From the NCBI GenBank assembly GCA_045629285.1, contig JAZQQY010000029.1, positions 186,001-250,000 on the forward strand: a stretch of 64,000 nt of DNA. The letters are read 5' to 3'. The notes below the pieces were generated by a model, which was given only the letters and a program-made list of their open reading frames with translations, searched no databases and was not told where the DNA came from. The DNA comes from UBA1723 sp045629285. Lineage in GTDB: Bacteria; Bacteroidota; Bacteroidia; Bacteroidales; Paludibacteraceae. Below are positions 44,254-53,400 of the stretch, piece by piece (position 1 is the first letter of the stretch; each line of letters starts with the position of its first letter). Made by a program: the position numbers and the translations under genes.

Positions 44254-44324
44254 CCTATGGTCACATTTTGAGCAAGCATAAAATGGACCATAGGCTTTTA
44301 ATTATACAAACCGTTTCCACGGTC
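44254..44324. repeat. Left REP-like element of the transposase locus
   Basis: A large hairpin, CCTATGGTCACATTTT (44254-44269) with AAAATGGACCATAGG (44280-44294), is followed after 15 bases by a small one, ACCGT (44310-44314) with ACGGT (44319-44323) around TTCC. Read against the minus strand, the right element (44829-44900) has the same two hairpins in the same order. Confidence 0.75.
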
Positions 44325-44336
44325 TAATGGACACGC

Positions 44337-44778
44337 TTATCCCATCAAATCATAAGGCAACTCTTCCCCAGCCAATTCCGCGAATTGTTTTAATTCATCC
44401 AACGAATTAATCTCATTGTGATGATACGGTTGATTCCTTATATACCTAACTACCCCCTGCACAGAATTTGGAGATACACTAAACGCCGCATAATGTCGTT
44501 GCCAATTAAATGGGGACTCCAGTCTTTTTATATAACAATGTGGCACTTGATCTTTTAATGTCTCTAACTACATCTGACAACAAATGATTTTGATCCATTC
44601 GCAGAAGTATGTGAACATGGTCGGATACTCCATTGATTGCAACTACTGCTAATCCCATATTTTCGACTAACGTCCTTATAGATTCAAAAACGACAGCTCT
44701 TAAGTCGACTGTCAATACTGGTGCTCTACCTTTTGTTGCAAATACGATATGATCATATCTACATATTAATGACCCCAT
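44337..44778 (-). pseudogene. REP-associated tyrosine transposase (IS200/IS605-like), frameshifted
   Basis: The N-terminal part (44506-44778) reads ICRYDHIVFATKGRAPVLTV and contains the HUH motif in SDHVHILLRM. The C-terminal part (44337-44546) reads FNWQRHYAAFSVSPNSVQGV and then VVRYIRNQPYHH, with the expected catalytic Tyr. They lie in different frames. Removing one base from the run of four C (plus-strand G 44512-44515) restores KKTGVPFNWQRHY, so a single-base insertion disrupts the gene. Such transposases act on REP palindromes, and matching palindromes flank it on both sides. It is either a recent pseudogene or a sequencing error in a homopolymer. Confidence 0.8.
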
Positions 44779-44828
44779 ACAAATAACATTATTCTTTTTT
44801 ATAATTATTCTAATCCCTTAATTCCACG

Positions 44829-44900
44829 ACCGTGGTAACGGTCGGTCTAATCAAAAGCCTAGGGTTTGAATTTGTCGCCAGACAAATTCATAACCCTAGG
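44829..44900. repeat. Right REP-like element of the transposase locus
   Basis: ACCGT (44829-44833) and ACGGT (44838-44842) around GGTA, then CCTAGGGTTTGAATTTGTC (44858-44876) with a nearly perfect complement at 44881-44900. Its reverse complement matches the left element in GGCTTTTnATTAnAC followed by ACCGTTnCCACGGTC, so the two elements are inverted copies. Confidence 0.78.
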
Positions 44901-44935
44901 CGTAAATGTCATCAAATATCGTCCCTTATACGGGA

Positions 44936-47900
44936 TTATTTCATATTGCTGATAAACAACAGCAATCTGTTGGCAATATTGGCCTCACTCACTCCTCCAT
45001 CGAAGTCAAGTGCTAACATGTTGAGCTGAGGATACAATGTCTTCATCTTCTTCTCTATTCCACGTGCACAAATGTGGTTGGCAATACATCCGAACGGCTG
45101 TAGACTCACGACATTGTTACAACCCTGCTTAATGTACTGGATTGTCTCAGCAGGAAGCAACCATCCCTCACCACTCTGTACAGTCAAGCAAAGCACCTCT
45201 TCCGCCCACTTACTGATTGTACGGATATCTGGTTCTGGCTCAAAATATCTGAATTTAGATGCAGCCTTCTCAAAGCTCTTTACACGGCTGTAGATCATAC
45301 GGTAGATCAAATCCATTGTCCATGATGGCAACTTCGGATCAATGATCTTATTCTTTCTGTTGAACTCGATATTTACAAGAATCTTCAAGAAGAAGTTATG
45401 GAATGTAGGAGGAAGAACCTCTACACCGTGATCCATCAACCAATTAGAGATGTGCTTGTGTGAATATGGGTTAAACTTCAAGAAAATCTCTCCTGCGATA
45501 CCTGCCTTTGGATATGTCTTATCGTAAACTGCTATCGAGTTGAAATCTTCAGCAGCAGCCTTTAGCAAATTGATAAGTTTCTTACTCTTACGTGCGATGA
45601 TAAGTGGTTTTGCAAGCTCAAGATACTTGTCCCTCATTGCTAATGCCTCACCCTTATTCTTCTCACGTACTGCAATCGCATGATACATGATTGAGATCCA
45701 GTCACCATAAAGCAATGAGTTCAACACGATAGGAGCCGCCGTCTTGTAAGGCAACTTAAATCCAGGATACTCTTCTTCATTTGAAATACCAAGTGAAATC
45801 ACAGGAACCTGAGAGAAACCAGCGTCAACCAAAGCTCGCTTGATCAATGCAGGATAGTTTGTAGCACGACACTGTCCCAACTGTGTGATTGTAACCGCTG
45901 TGTTGTCCAAGTCGTAATCTCCACTCTTCAATGCCTTGATAAAGTCGCCGACAACCAATGTCGCTGGGTAACATACCTCATTGTTTGAGTATCTCAATCC
46001 TTCTTCATTACTCTGAGCATTACCCATTGGCAACTGCACCAAGTTGTAGCCGATAGCTTCAAATGCTGCTGGAAGTAGCGGAGAAAGATATTCAGTGAAG
46101 AATGGAGCTAGAATAGTCTTTTTAGCCTTATCTCCGACTGCAAAGATACCAGTCTTTACAAATGGTTCTTTTCTTCTTTCGATTACAGCACCCTTTGCCT
46201 CATATTCATATTTCAAACTGTCGATCAACGAACGTACACGAAGTTTCAATGAACCGATGTTGTTCACGTCGTCGATCTTCAAAAGAGTCAATGATTTTCC
46301 GTGACGCGAAAGGATGCTACGGATTTCGTCAGTCAAAAATGCATCAGGTCCACAACCGAACGATGTCATCTCCACAAAGTGAACGTCGCTATCCTGCTCT
46401 GCCACCCACTGGGCTGCATTCAAGATACGGTTGACGTAACTCCACTGACGGATATGGAATGCCTCTGGAGTGTCGCTCTGAAGCACAACAGCACCACCAC
46501 GTGCAATCTCCTCTGTGATGACCTCAACACCTAGTTTGGCAATCATCTCAGAAATTCTATGCTGCACTAGCGGGTCTGTATGGTAAGGACGACCAGCAAG
46601 CAAAATAGTCATTTTCTTCTTCTTGCGAGCATTCTCAAGTGCAATCACGTTGTTACGACGCAACTCTTCACCCCATTTAGTCCAGTCTTTCTCAGCCTGT
46701 TCAACAGCCTTCAAAATATCGTTTCTCTTTAGGCCGAATGTTGTGAAGTAGACAAGCATCTGCTCACGAAGAAGCTTTGAATTCTTAAACGCTACGATTG
46801 GAGAATCAACAGGCACCTTAACTGTAATCGCTGAATCCACAACATCAGGATATCCGATGATGATAGGACAGTTGAAACTGTTCTGAGCATTCTTATCCTC
46901 TGTACGCTCATGCACTACACGAGGATAGAAGATTCTGTCAACCTTATCAGCCAACTCGTAAATGTGGCTATGGATAAGTTTTGCTGGGAAACAGATATTG
47001 TCACTCATCACGGAGTGAACACCCTTCTCGTAGTTAGTATATGTAGAAGTTGAGCTCAATACAACCTTGAATCCTAAGTTTGTGAACATAGAATACCAGA
47101 ATGGGAACTCCTCATACATATTCAACGCACGTGGAATACCGATTGTTGGCAAACCGTTCTTACCTTCATTCTCAGGAAGATCAAATGTCAAGTGATACTT
47201 CATATCACTCATATTCTCACCCTTCTCTACTGCATCTCCACCGTTAGTGAAGATCTTCTCACACTTATTTCCAGAATAGTACTTAGAACCATTCTTGAAT
47301 GTGTACTGAGTGATGCGACAATTATTCTCACATCCCTTACACTGCAAAGGACGGATTTCAAACTCCGCTGCATTCATAAGTGTCTCAAGCGGACGAGCCT
47401 CATTAGAAGCCTTCTTGCTCTGCTCAATTGCGTATAGAGCACATCCATACGCACCCATCAACTCAGGAATATTATTTCGGCAAACTCTCTTGCCTGTCAA
47501 ATTTTCAAATGCCTTTACGACTGCATCATTGCGCATCGTACCTCCCTGAAGCACGATATTCTTACCTAGTTCGTCGTAATTCTTGATCTTCAACACCTTG
47601 AACAAACAGTTCTTTACAACTGAATATGCCAAACCTGCTGAAATATCACTGACTGAGTAACCCTCACGTAGCACCTGCTTAACCTTAGAGTTCATAAACA
47701 CAGTGCATCGTGTACCCAAGTCGCAAGGATGTTCACTCTTTGTAGCCTCACGAACGAATTCTCCGATCTCACAACCTAGAGTCTGAGCGAATGTCTCGAT
47801 GAATGATCCACAACCCGAACTACATGCCTCGTTGATCTCCATACGAGTCAACACGCCATTGTCGACATAGATAGCCTTCATATCCTGACCACCGATGTCC

Positions 47901-49174
47901 AATATAAACGACACATTAGGACTGATGCTCTTTGCAGCCACATAGTGTGCCATTGTCTCAATCATACCATAATTAAGGGAGAACGCAGCCTTGATCAAAT
48001 CCTCACCATAACCAGTTGAACATCCACCGGCAATGTTAAGCTTCACGCCAGCAGCGTCAGCTTGAGCCTTCAATTCACCCAATCCTTTTGCAACAGCCTG
48101 AACTGGATTTCCTCCGTTATGAGCGTAGTAACGATATAGTATTTCGCCATTGACATTTGTCAACACGATCTTTGTAGTTGTAGAACCAGAATCGATACCT
48201 AGATAACACTTGTCGTCGGCATCAGCCAAAGATTTGAACTTGATATCGTCTTTACTCTTATCCTTTAGCCACGACTGATAATCATCCTCTCCTTTAAAAA
48301 CGGGAGGCATTGCTACAGAGTAGATACTCTCTTTTCTGATTACCTTTGCATCTTGAGTATCAAGAATTTGAGAAAGTGATTCGGCAGTATATCTCTTCTC
48401 TCCTGCCTCAGCAAGAGCTGTACCCCAAGCAGGGATAAAGTTTGCAAGTTCTGGTGAGATGATATCCTTATTTATGTCAAGATGGAAATAGTCAGCAAGA
48501 GCCTTACGAAGTGCAGGAATGAAAGTCAACGGACCTCCACACAGCAATACTTTAGGAAGTACCTCACAACCATGGCTCAATGCACTTGCTGTCTGTACAG
48601 CTACAGCGCGGAAGATACTTGCTGATATATCCTCTTTAGTAGCATTTCTTGCAATTAGATTCTGTATATCTGTTTTGGAGAACACACCACAACGAGACGC
48701 AATCGGATAGATACCCTTTGCGTTTTCTGCCAAACCGTTTAGTTCAGTAACGTCGACACCCAAACACAAAGCCATCTGATCGATAAACGCACCAGTTCCA
48801 CCGGCACAGTTACCGTTCATTCTCAAACTATCTACTTTTCCGTCTTTTAAATATACAATTTTTGCATCCTCTCCTCCTATATCAATAAGTGTTCGCACAT
48901 CGGGATGCATTTTCTTGGTGTATTCTGTGGCTCCAACAACCTCTTGAACAAAATTGAAACCACATCTCTCAGCAAGTCCAAGGCCAACGCTACCAGTAAC
49001 GGAGAACGAGAACTCTGAATCCTGAAGTTTATCCTTCAATTCTACCAATATATCCTTGATCACAGCGCCAGGATTTGCCTGATGTCTACGATAAGAAGAA
49101 TATATCACGTTATCCTCATCCAGCACTACAATTTTCGCCGTGGTTGAACCCACATCAAGTCCTATTCTATACAT
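44936..49174 (-). CDS. Acyl-CoA dehydratase activase / 2-hydroxyglutaryl-CoA dehydratase-like fusion
   Basis: A 1412-residue fusion. Two ASKHA ATPase (BadF/BcrA activator) domains come first: MYRIGLDVGSTTAKIVVLD with GNCAGGTGAF, and from about residue 320 YLGIDSGSTTTKIVLTNVNG with EACSSGCGSF. The Cys in each of the latter motifs are the cluster ligands of such activators. A Cys-rich link (CKGCENNC) and DUF2229-type and HgdB-like segments follow (LLAGRPYHTDPLVQHRISEM, FGCGPDAFLTDEI, QLGQCRATNYPALI). Known relatives use ATP to drive low-potential electrons into double-cubane or dehydratase clusters; the substrate of this large fusion class is unknown. It is a single-gene transcript with a TATATTTG -7 (49211-49204). 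Confidence 0.85.
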   Translation of the reverse strand: MYRIGLDVGSTTAKIVVLDEDNVIYSSYRRHQANPGAVIKDILVELKDKLQDSEFSFSVTGSVGLGLAERCGFNFVQEVVGATEYTKKMHPDVRTLIDIGGEDAKIVYLKDGKVDSLRMNGNCAGGTGAFIDQMALCLGVDVTELNGLAENAKGIYPIASRCGVFSKTDIQNLIARNATKEDISASIFRAVAVQTASALSHGCEVLPKVLLCGGPLTFIPALRKALADYFHLDINKDIISPELANFIPAWGTALAEAGEKRYTAESLSQILDTQDAKVIRKESIYSVAMPPVFKGEDDYQSWLKDKSKDDIKFKSLADADDKCYLGIDSGSTTTKIVLTNVNGEILYRYYAHNGGNPVQAVAKGLGELKAQADAAGVKLNIAGGCSTGYGEDLIKAAFSLNYGMIETMAHYVAAKSISPNVSFILDIGGQDMKAIYVDNGVLTRMEINEACSSGCGSFIETFAQTLGCEIGEFVREATKSEHPCDLGTRCTVFMNSKVKQVLREGYSVSDISAGLAYSVVKNCLFKVLKIKNYDELGKNIVLQGGTMRNDAVVKAFENLTGKRVCRNNIPELMGAYGCALYAIEQSKKASNEARPLETLMNAAEFEIRPLQCKGCENNCRITQYTFKNGSKYYSGNKCEKIFTNGGDAVEKGENMSDMKYHLTFDLPENEGKNGLPTIGIPRALNMYEEFPFWYSMFTNLGFKVVLSSTSTYTNYEKGVHSVMSDNICFPAKLIHSHIYELADKVDRIFYPRVVHERTEDKNAQNSFNCPIIIGYPDVVDSAITVKVPVDSPIVAFKNSKLLREQMLVYFTTFGLKRNDILKAVEQAEKDWTKWGEELRRNNVIALENARKKKKMTILLAGRPYHTDPLVQHRISEMIAKLGVEVITEEIARGGAVVLQSDTPEAFHIRQWSYVNRILNAAQWVAEQDSDVHFVEMTSFGCGPDAFLTDEIRSILSRHGKSLTLLKIDDVNNIGSLKLRVRSLIDSLKYEYEAKGAVIERRKEPFVKTGIFAVGDKAKKTILAPFFTEYLSPLLPAAFEAIGYNLVQLPMGNAQSNEEGLRYSNNEVCYPATLVVGDFIKALKSGDYDLDNTAVTITQLGQCRATNYPALIKRALVDAGFSQVPVISLGISNEEEYPGFKLPYKTAAPIVLNSLLYGDWISIMYHAIAVREKNKGEALAMRDKYLELAKPLIIARKSKKLINLLKAAAEDFNSIAVYDKTYPKAGIAGEIFLKFNPYSHKHISNWLMDHGVEVLPPTFHNFFLKILVNIEFNRKNKIIDPKLPSWTMDLIYRMIYSRVKSFEKAASKFRYFEPEPDIRTISKWAEEVLCLTVQSGEGWLLPAETIQYIKQGCNNVVSLQPFGCIANHICARGIEKKMKTLYPQLNMLALDFDGGVSEANIANRLLLFISNMK

Positions 49175-49203
49175 TTCTTTTTTCTACAATCTATTATAAT
49201 CTG

Positions 49204-49211
49204 CAAATATA
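49204..49211 (-). promoter_or_regulatory. Putative -7 element for the activase fusion gene
   Basis: TATATTTG on the minus strand matches TAnnTTTG 30 bases before the ATG. No well-spaced -33 TTG is visible. Confidence 0.45.
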
Positions 49212-49608
49212 TCTTTTTTTCATCAACTAATGATACATATTTCCCTTTAATTGCTCAAAAAGTAATCAACAACCTGACTAATTTTTAATAAAAACAAAAC
49301 TCATTTTTTATATAAAATAAATTTAACACATTAACACAAACATCAAATTATCTAATATTATTTTGAAGAAAAACATCAAAATATATGCTTTCCAAAATAA
49401 TTTGATACTTTTTAGTATATATTTTTATATAAATATTTGGTTAAAAGAAAAAAATGAACTTACTTTGTAGTCATAAACAGAGAGCTTATAGAATATGATT
49501 TACATTTGTCGGGTGTAGACTTCGTCATTAGTTGTATCACTTATCACTTATCACGTAAGGTTTGGACTGTTTATGTTGCATTGTGTGCAAGAAATATATG
49601 TCTTTAAG
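49212..49608. other. AT-rich gap with heptamer array and half of an inverted repeat
   Basis: No convincing gene lies here. The first 240 bases are very AT-rich (long runs of A and T, no clear hairpin). CATTTGTCGGGTGTAGAC (49503-49520) is one arm of an inverted repeat completed inside the next gene at 49633-49651. The heptamer array ATCACTT, ATCACTT, ATCACGT lies at 49536-49556. The sequence TTACTTTG (49460-49467) is one base off a -7 element and may drive the next gene. Confidence 0.5.
49536..49556 (+). repeat. Heptamer array ATCACTT x2 plus ATCACGT
   Basis: Three units with an exact 7-base period, upstream of the DUF6261-like gene. Unlike the other arrays it does not sit near a stop codon. 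Confidence 0.5.
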
Positions 49609-50277
49609 ATGAACCTTTTTAAAATTTCTAGGGTCTACACCCTGACAAATGATAAGCACTTCCGCACTCTCAGCGAAGTTGCCTCAACAATGGAGCTCTG
49701 CCCGTTGAGGAAGGATTTATCTCTTTATATATCAAAGCTTAAAGACGCACTTTCCAAGGAACAGATTCTTAGTGGCGACGGTAGGTCGTTCCCTCATACT
49801 GCTGAAATCAGAAAAAATTATAGATCGTTGAATTTGCTGTCGACAGTGGTGAAAAAGACGCTTATGGTGGCATCTCTTTCCGATGACTCTAACATTAGAA
49901 AACATGCCGAATTCCTGCAGCGTATTTATGCAGATAGTAACGTCGCTCAAAACCTGAAACTTGAAACAGCGATCACTCGCTACTCCACTCTTTGCAACAA
50001 CATCAACAAAAAATTTTCCGCAAATATTCTATCTTCTGTCGGAATAGGCGACACTATACAAAAAATGACTAAACTTTGTGAGGATTGCAACAAAATGTTG
50101 GAGGAAAGAAATAGGAACAAAGGGGTGAAAAAAGGCAATTCTCTTGATATCGCCCGACGCGAAACAGATGATATTCTTGCACTTATAGATTGTAAACTAC
50201 AAGTATTGATGGCGGAAAAACCGTCAAAGGACTTAGATATCTTAGTCGGAAAAATTCGGGAAAAATGTGCCAATTGA
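49609..50277 (+). CDS. DUF6261-like protein of unknown function
   Basis: A 222-residue soluble, helical protein without signal peptide. It starts MNLFKISRVYTLTNDKHFRT and continues with long amphipathic helices (VGIGDTIQKMTKLCEDCNKM, ISKLKDALSKEQILS). The layout recalls the Bacteroidota family DUF6261, but this is a tentative match. I choose ATG 49609; an in-frame ATG at 49573 is possible. The N-terminal codons for VYTLTND form one arm of an inverted repeat with 49503-49520, and codons for AQNLKLETA lie in a heptamer array (49946-49966), so repeat DNA has become coding sequence. Confidence 0.55.
   Translation: MNLFKISRVYTLTNDKHFRTLSEVASTMELCPLRKDLSLYISKLKDALSKEQILSGDGRSFPHTAEIRKNYRSLNLLSTVVKKTLMVASLSDDSNIRKHAEFLQRIYADSNVAQNLKLETAITRYSTLCNNINKKFSANILSSVGIGDTIQKMTKLCEDCNKMLEERNRNKGVKKGNSLDIARRETDDILALIDCKLQVLMAEKPSKDLDILVGKIREKCAN
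49946..49966 (+). repeat. Heptamer array inside a coding sequence
   Basis: CTCAAAA, CCTGAAA, CTTGAAA within the DUF6261-like gene. The same words form the arrays at 21403-21416 and 37554-37567, which are intergenic. Confidence 0.5.
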
Positions 50278-50293
50278 CGACGCTGAAATCACA

Positions 50294-51535
50294 CTACATT
50301 GCATCGAACGCAGATTTCAACCAGTCCATTCGAGTCGACAACCATCTCTTCAAATAGGCTATCTCTTCAAAATAGGCGGATTCTACATCAGCAGCACTTC
50401 TTTGGCGGTATGTCAATACACCCCACAACTTATTGTTTAGAATCGCAGAATTCTTATTCTGAATCGCAACTCTTTCTATATGAGCCAAAATTTCTCCTTT
50501 TCGACTATAATAATCATTGTATCTATCCTTCACTGACAATACAAATTCTTTATCTTGAAAGAGTCTCTCAATCCATGAACCAGTGCTATCTTTCACGTAA
50601 AAATTCTCCGGATCGTTGAGATACATATCTTCTGATTTTCTTGCCGGAAAACCTCCCAAACTGATATCGAAATCCCAAACCGGACCCATTTTAAGTTTAC
50701 CGTTGCGTGACAAATTCATGTAACAGCTTGTATAGAACCGAGCATCACAACACTTTGTAATCTCCATAATCAGATACCACTCAACAAACGACTGCATATC
50801 TATAAGCGACTTATAGCCTGCGGTTTCATCAAGCCAATTGTCTGAGAAAAGAACTGCATCCGCACGTGAAACATAATCCTTCACATAGTTGAAATTCGCA
50901 TCTCCTGGAACAACCTTTGGATCTTTGATATTTATCGGCATATAAATATTCTCAACCTTGAATGTCACTTCGTCGGAAGCCGCCTTACCGTCTATTTCAA
51001 GCAAGAATCCATCATCGCCGACATTCACTCGATTCTTTGCTATCTTAAGTTGTTCCCCTATCTGATACGTGCCGTTGTATTGCCAATTCAATATCAAGTC
51101 GACAAAATGGAACCGGGGCACATAATCAAACTTACCGATGTTGGAGGCCATCCAAAACGCAACATCGTTTCGTAGCATGGACTTGTCGTAATAATTCGCC
51201 AATAAGACCCACTCTTTATCTTTTGGTTCGCCATACAACGACTGCTTATTTTCAAATTTTATTTTATATGGCTTTTTAGGTTTCCTCCAAGTAGAATTTC
51301 CTCTTCCCTTTACATTGCACTGATACTCATAAGTTTTACCACTATCATACACAGACATCGTCGCTCCAGGAATGAATGTTTCCTTGCTAAGGATTGGTTC
51401 GCAATTGGGCGTATTGACCATGACAACCGGCAAATCCGTTTTTATTACATCTTCCGACTCATCCTGATCTTTATCCTGACACGACACGAATGCTACCGAC
51501 AATACAACGGCAACCGACAGACAATGTTTTTTCAT
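50294..51535 (-). CDS. CotH-kinase family lipoprotein
   Basis: A 413-residue lipoprotein (lipobox AFVSC, Cys at about 19). The CotH-like kinase domain covers most of the chain: KGRGNSTWRKPKKPYKI, DKEWVLLANYYDKSMLRND, LLEIDGKAASDEV and MGPVWDFDISLGG. CotH proteins are atypical kinases that phosphorylate spore-coat proteins in Bacillus; in Bacteroidota they are surface or periplasmic with unknown targets. I choose ATG 51535 because it gives a clean signal peptide. It is a paralogue of the next gene upstream, 64 bases away, and convergent with the DUF6261-like gene. Confidence 0.85.
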   Translation of the reverse strand: MKKHCLSVAVVLSVAFVSCQDKDQDESEDVIKTDLPVVMVNTPNCEPILSKETFIPGATMSVYDSGKTYEYQCNVKGRGNSTWRKPKKPYKIKFENKQSLYGEPKDKEWVLLANYYDKSMLRNDVAFWMASNIGKFDYVPRFHFVDLILNWQYNGTYQIGEQLKIAKNRVNVGDDGFLLEIDGKAASDEVTFKVENIYMPINIKDPKVVPGDANFNYVKDYVSRADAVLFSDNWLDETAGYKSLIDMQSFVEWYLIMEITKCCDARFYTSCYMNLSRNGKLKMGPVWDFDISLGGFPARKSEDMYLNDPENFYVKDSTGSWIERLFQDKEFVLSVKDRYNDYYSRKGEILAHIERVAIQNKNSAILNNKLWGVLTYRQRSAADVESAYFEEIAYLKRWLSTRMDWLKSAFDAM

Positions 51536-51599
51536 AGTCAGCAAAAGCAAAATATGATCAAATATCATTCTGTATTTTTCCATGTCGGATTCAAAAATT

Positions 51600-52838
51600 C
51601 TACATTGCATCAAAAGCCGACTTCATCCAATCCATACGATCGGACAGCCATCTTTTTAGATATTCAACTTCCTCAAAATAAGCAGTTTCCATACTTGGCA
51701 CATCACCCATTTTGTTATAAAAAACGCCCCATAACTTATTGTTCAGGATTGCCGAATTACAGTTCTGTCTGGCTACTTGGTCGATATGGGCCATGATTTC
51801 CGATTTGTGGTTATAGTAATTGTCAAAACACTCTTTCACAGCAGCCACAAAAGCCTCGTCCTGAAACAGCCGGTCTATCCAAGAATCATCGTTCTTCACA
51901 TAAAAGTTCTGCGGAACATTCAAAAACTCATTATGCCATATTTCTGTAGGGAAACCTCCTAAACTGACATCGAAATCCCAAATAGGACCCATTTTCAACT
52001 TTCCATTACGAGTCAAACTCATGAAACAACTTGTCTGAAATGCAGCTGCATCACAATTCTTAGTAATCTCCATAATCACATACCATTCGGCAAACGAACG
52101 CATGTCCATAAGAGTCTTGTATCCGAATTCATCATTCAACCAATCATCAGAAAACAACGCTGCATCTGCACGTGAAACGAAACCTTTCACGTAGTTGTAG
52201 TCTTCATCACCCACAACTGTCTTGGGTTCTTTTATGTTTATAGGTCGTACGATATGGTCTACATGAAAAGTGACATCACTTGCATCAGCTTTTTTATCCA
52301 TTTCCAACAAAAAACCGTCATCCCCTACATTTATTCTGTTCTTTGATATCTTAACCTGTTCGCCCAACTGATACAATCCGACATGCTTCCCATTCAATAT
52401 CAAATCAACAAAATGGAATCTCGGCACATAATCAAACTTACTATATTTTGAAGCCATCCAGAATGCGACATCATTTCTCAGCATTGTTTTGTCGAAATGA
52501 TTTGCCAACAAAACCCACTCTTTATCTTTAGGTTCACCAAGCAAAGAAACTTTATTTTCAAACTTGATTTTGTAAGGTTTTTTGGGTCTATCCCAAGTAG
52601 TATTTCCTCTACCTTTGATATCACATCGATACTCAGAAACATTCCCAATGTCACAAACGGACATGGATGCTCCATATATATACTGCTCCTTGCTGGCTAT
52701 TGGTTCATTCTCTGGTGTATTGATCATCACAACAGGAATCTCCGTTCTTATCACATCGTCATCTTCCAGATCATAATCTTGGCACGAGAGAAAAGTAAAG
52801 ATAAATATAAGAATATACAAAACGCCGAGACTCTTCAT
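51600..52838 (-). CDS. CotH-kinase family lipoprotein, paralogue
   Basis: A 412-residue lipoprotein (lipobox TFLSC). It shares most of its sequence with the downstream copy: KGRGNTTWDRPKKPYKI, DKEWVLLANHFDKTMLRND, LLEMDKKADASDV and MGPIWDFDVSLGG. I choose ATG 52838, which puts the hydrophobic signal at the N-terminus; an in-frame ATG at 52883 is the alternative. Both copies keep the same Asp/Asn motifs, so both may be active. The promoter TTG-N18-TACCTTTG lies at 52910-52938. The pair looks like a tandem duplication. Confidence 0.85.
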   Translation of the reverse strand: MKSLGVLYILIFIFTFLSCQDYDLEDDDVIRTEIPVVMINTPENEPIASKEQYIYGASMSVCDIGNVSEYRCDIKGRGNTTWDRPKKPYKIKFENKVSLLGEPKDKEWVLLANHFDKTMLRNDVAFWMASKYSKFDYVPRFHFVDLILNGKHVGLYQLGEQVKISKNRINVGDDGFLLEMDKKADASDVTFHVDHIVRPINIKEPKTVVGDEDYNYVKGFVSRADAALFSDDWLNDEFGYKTLMDMRSFAEWYVIMEITKNCDAAAFQTSCFMSLTRNGKLKMGPIWDFDVSLGGFPTEIWHNEFLNVPQNFYVKNDDSWIDRLFQDEAFVAAVKECFDNYYNHKSEIMAHIDQVARQNCNSAILNNKLWGVFYNKMGDVPSMETAYFEEVEYLKRWLSDRMDWMKSAFDAM

Positions 52839-52909
52839 CGCTGAAAGCCTGTTCTTGCCTAATTCAATTCTAAATTCTTTCATTTTCCTTTTGTTGCATT
52901 ATCCACATG

Positions 52910-52938
52910 CAAAGGTACTATTTTTTCAACTCCGACAA
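52910..52938 (-). promoter_or_regulatory. Putative promoter for the cotH pair
   Basis: On the minus strand, TTG (52938-52936), 18 bases, then TACCTTTG (52917-52910). Both elements fit; the distance to ATG 52838 gives a leader of about 65 bases. Confidence 0.55.
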
Positions 52939-53028
52939 AATTTTAGCATCACCTTCCAATTTCAACAACCATATCTTTCTGTCGCCTCCCGGCATATCCT
53001 GAAGTCGACGTGAATTTACTAAACCCAT

Positions 53029-53400
53029 TCATTTTCTTCGTACAGCTTTCGCCTTTACTCTGAAAGTAACTCTTTTGTTATTTGCGTTACTGTATACAAT
53101 CAGTTTCTTACTGATCATCCCACTCATTTCGGGATTCAAAACAATTTTAATTGAATCAGTTGATGAAGGTTCAATCGGTTTTATGCTCCACTCCGGCTCA
53201 ACACAATGACATGTTGAAGATACATTGTTAATCACCAAAGGTTCGTCTCCATCGTTTTTGACAACTAGCATTTTTGTCTGGGCACCGTCGGCTATATTAA
53301 CTTCTCCGAAATCCATAATCTCCTCTGGCAAAGTCAAAATTGGCTTTGCCGACAAAGAGATGGCGGAAAACGCCATTATGAAAATCAGATTAATGCGCAT
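53029..53400 (-). CDS. Small DUF1573 periplasmic protein with a CxC motif
   Basis: A 123-residue exported protein (signal peptide near LSAKP) that is a single DUF1573 immunoglobulin-like domain (MDFGEVNIADGAQTKMLVVK, NNVSSTCHCVEPEW). C64 and C66 form a CxC pair followed by PxW, as in the larger DUF1573 protein of the same cluster. It overlaps the end of the CcdA-like gene by 11 bases, so translation is coupled. It is probably a thiol client or carrier in the periplasm; inference from context. Confidence 0.8.
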   Translation of the reverse strand: MRINLIFIMAFSAISLSAKPILTLPEEIMDFGEVNIADGAQTKMLVVKNDGDEPLVINNVSSTCHCVEPEWSIKPIEPSSTDSIKIVLNPEMSGMISKKLIVYSNANNKRVTFRVKAKAVRRK

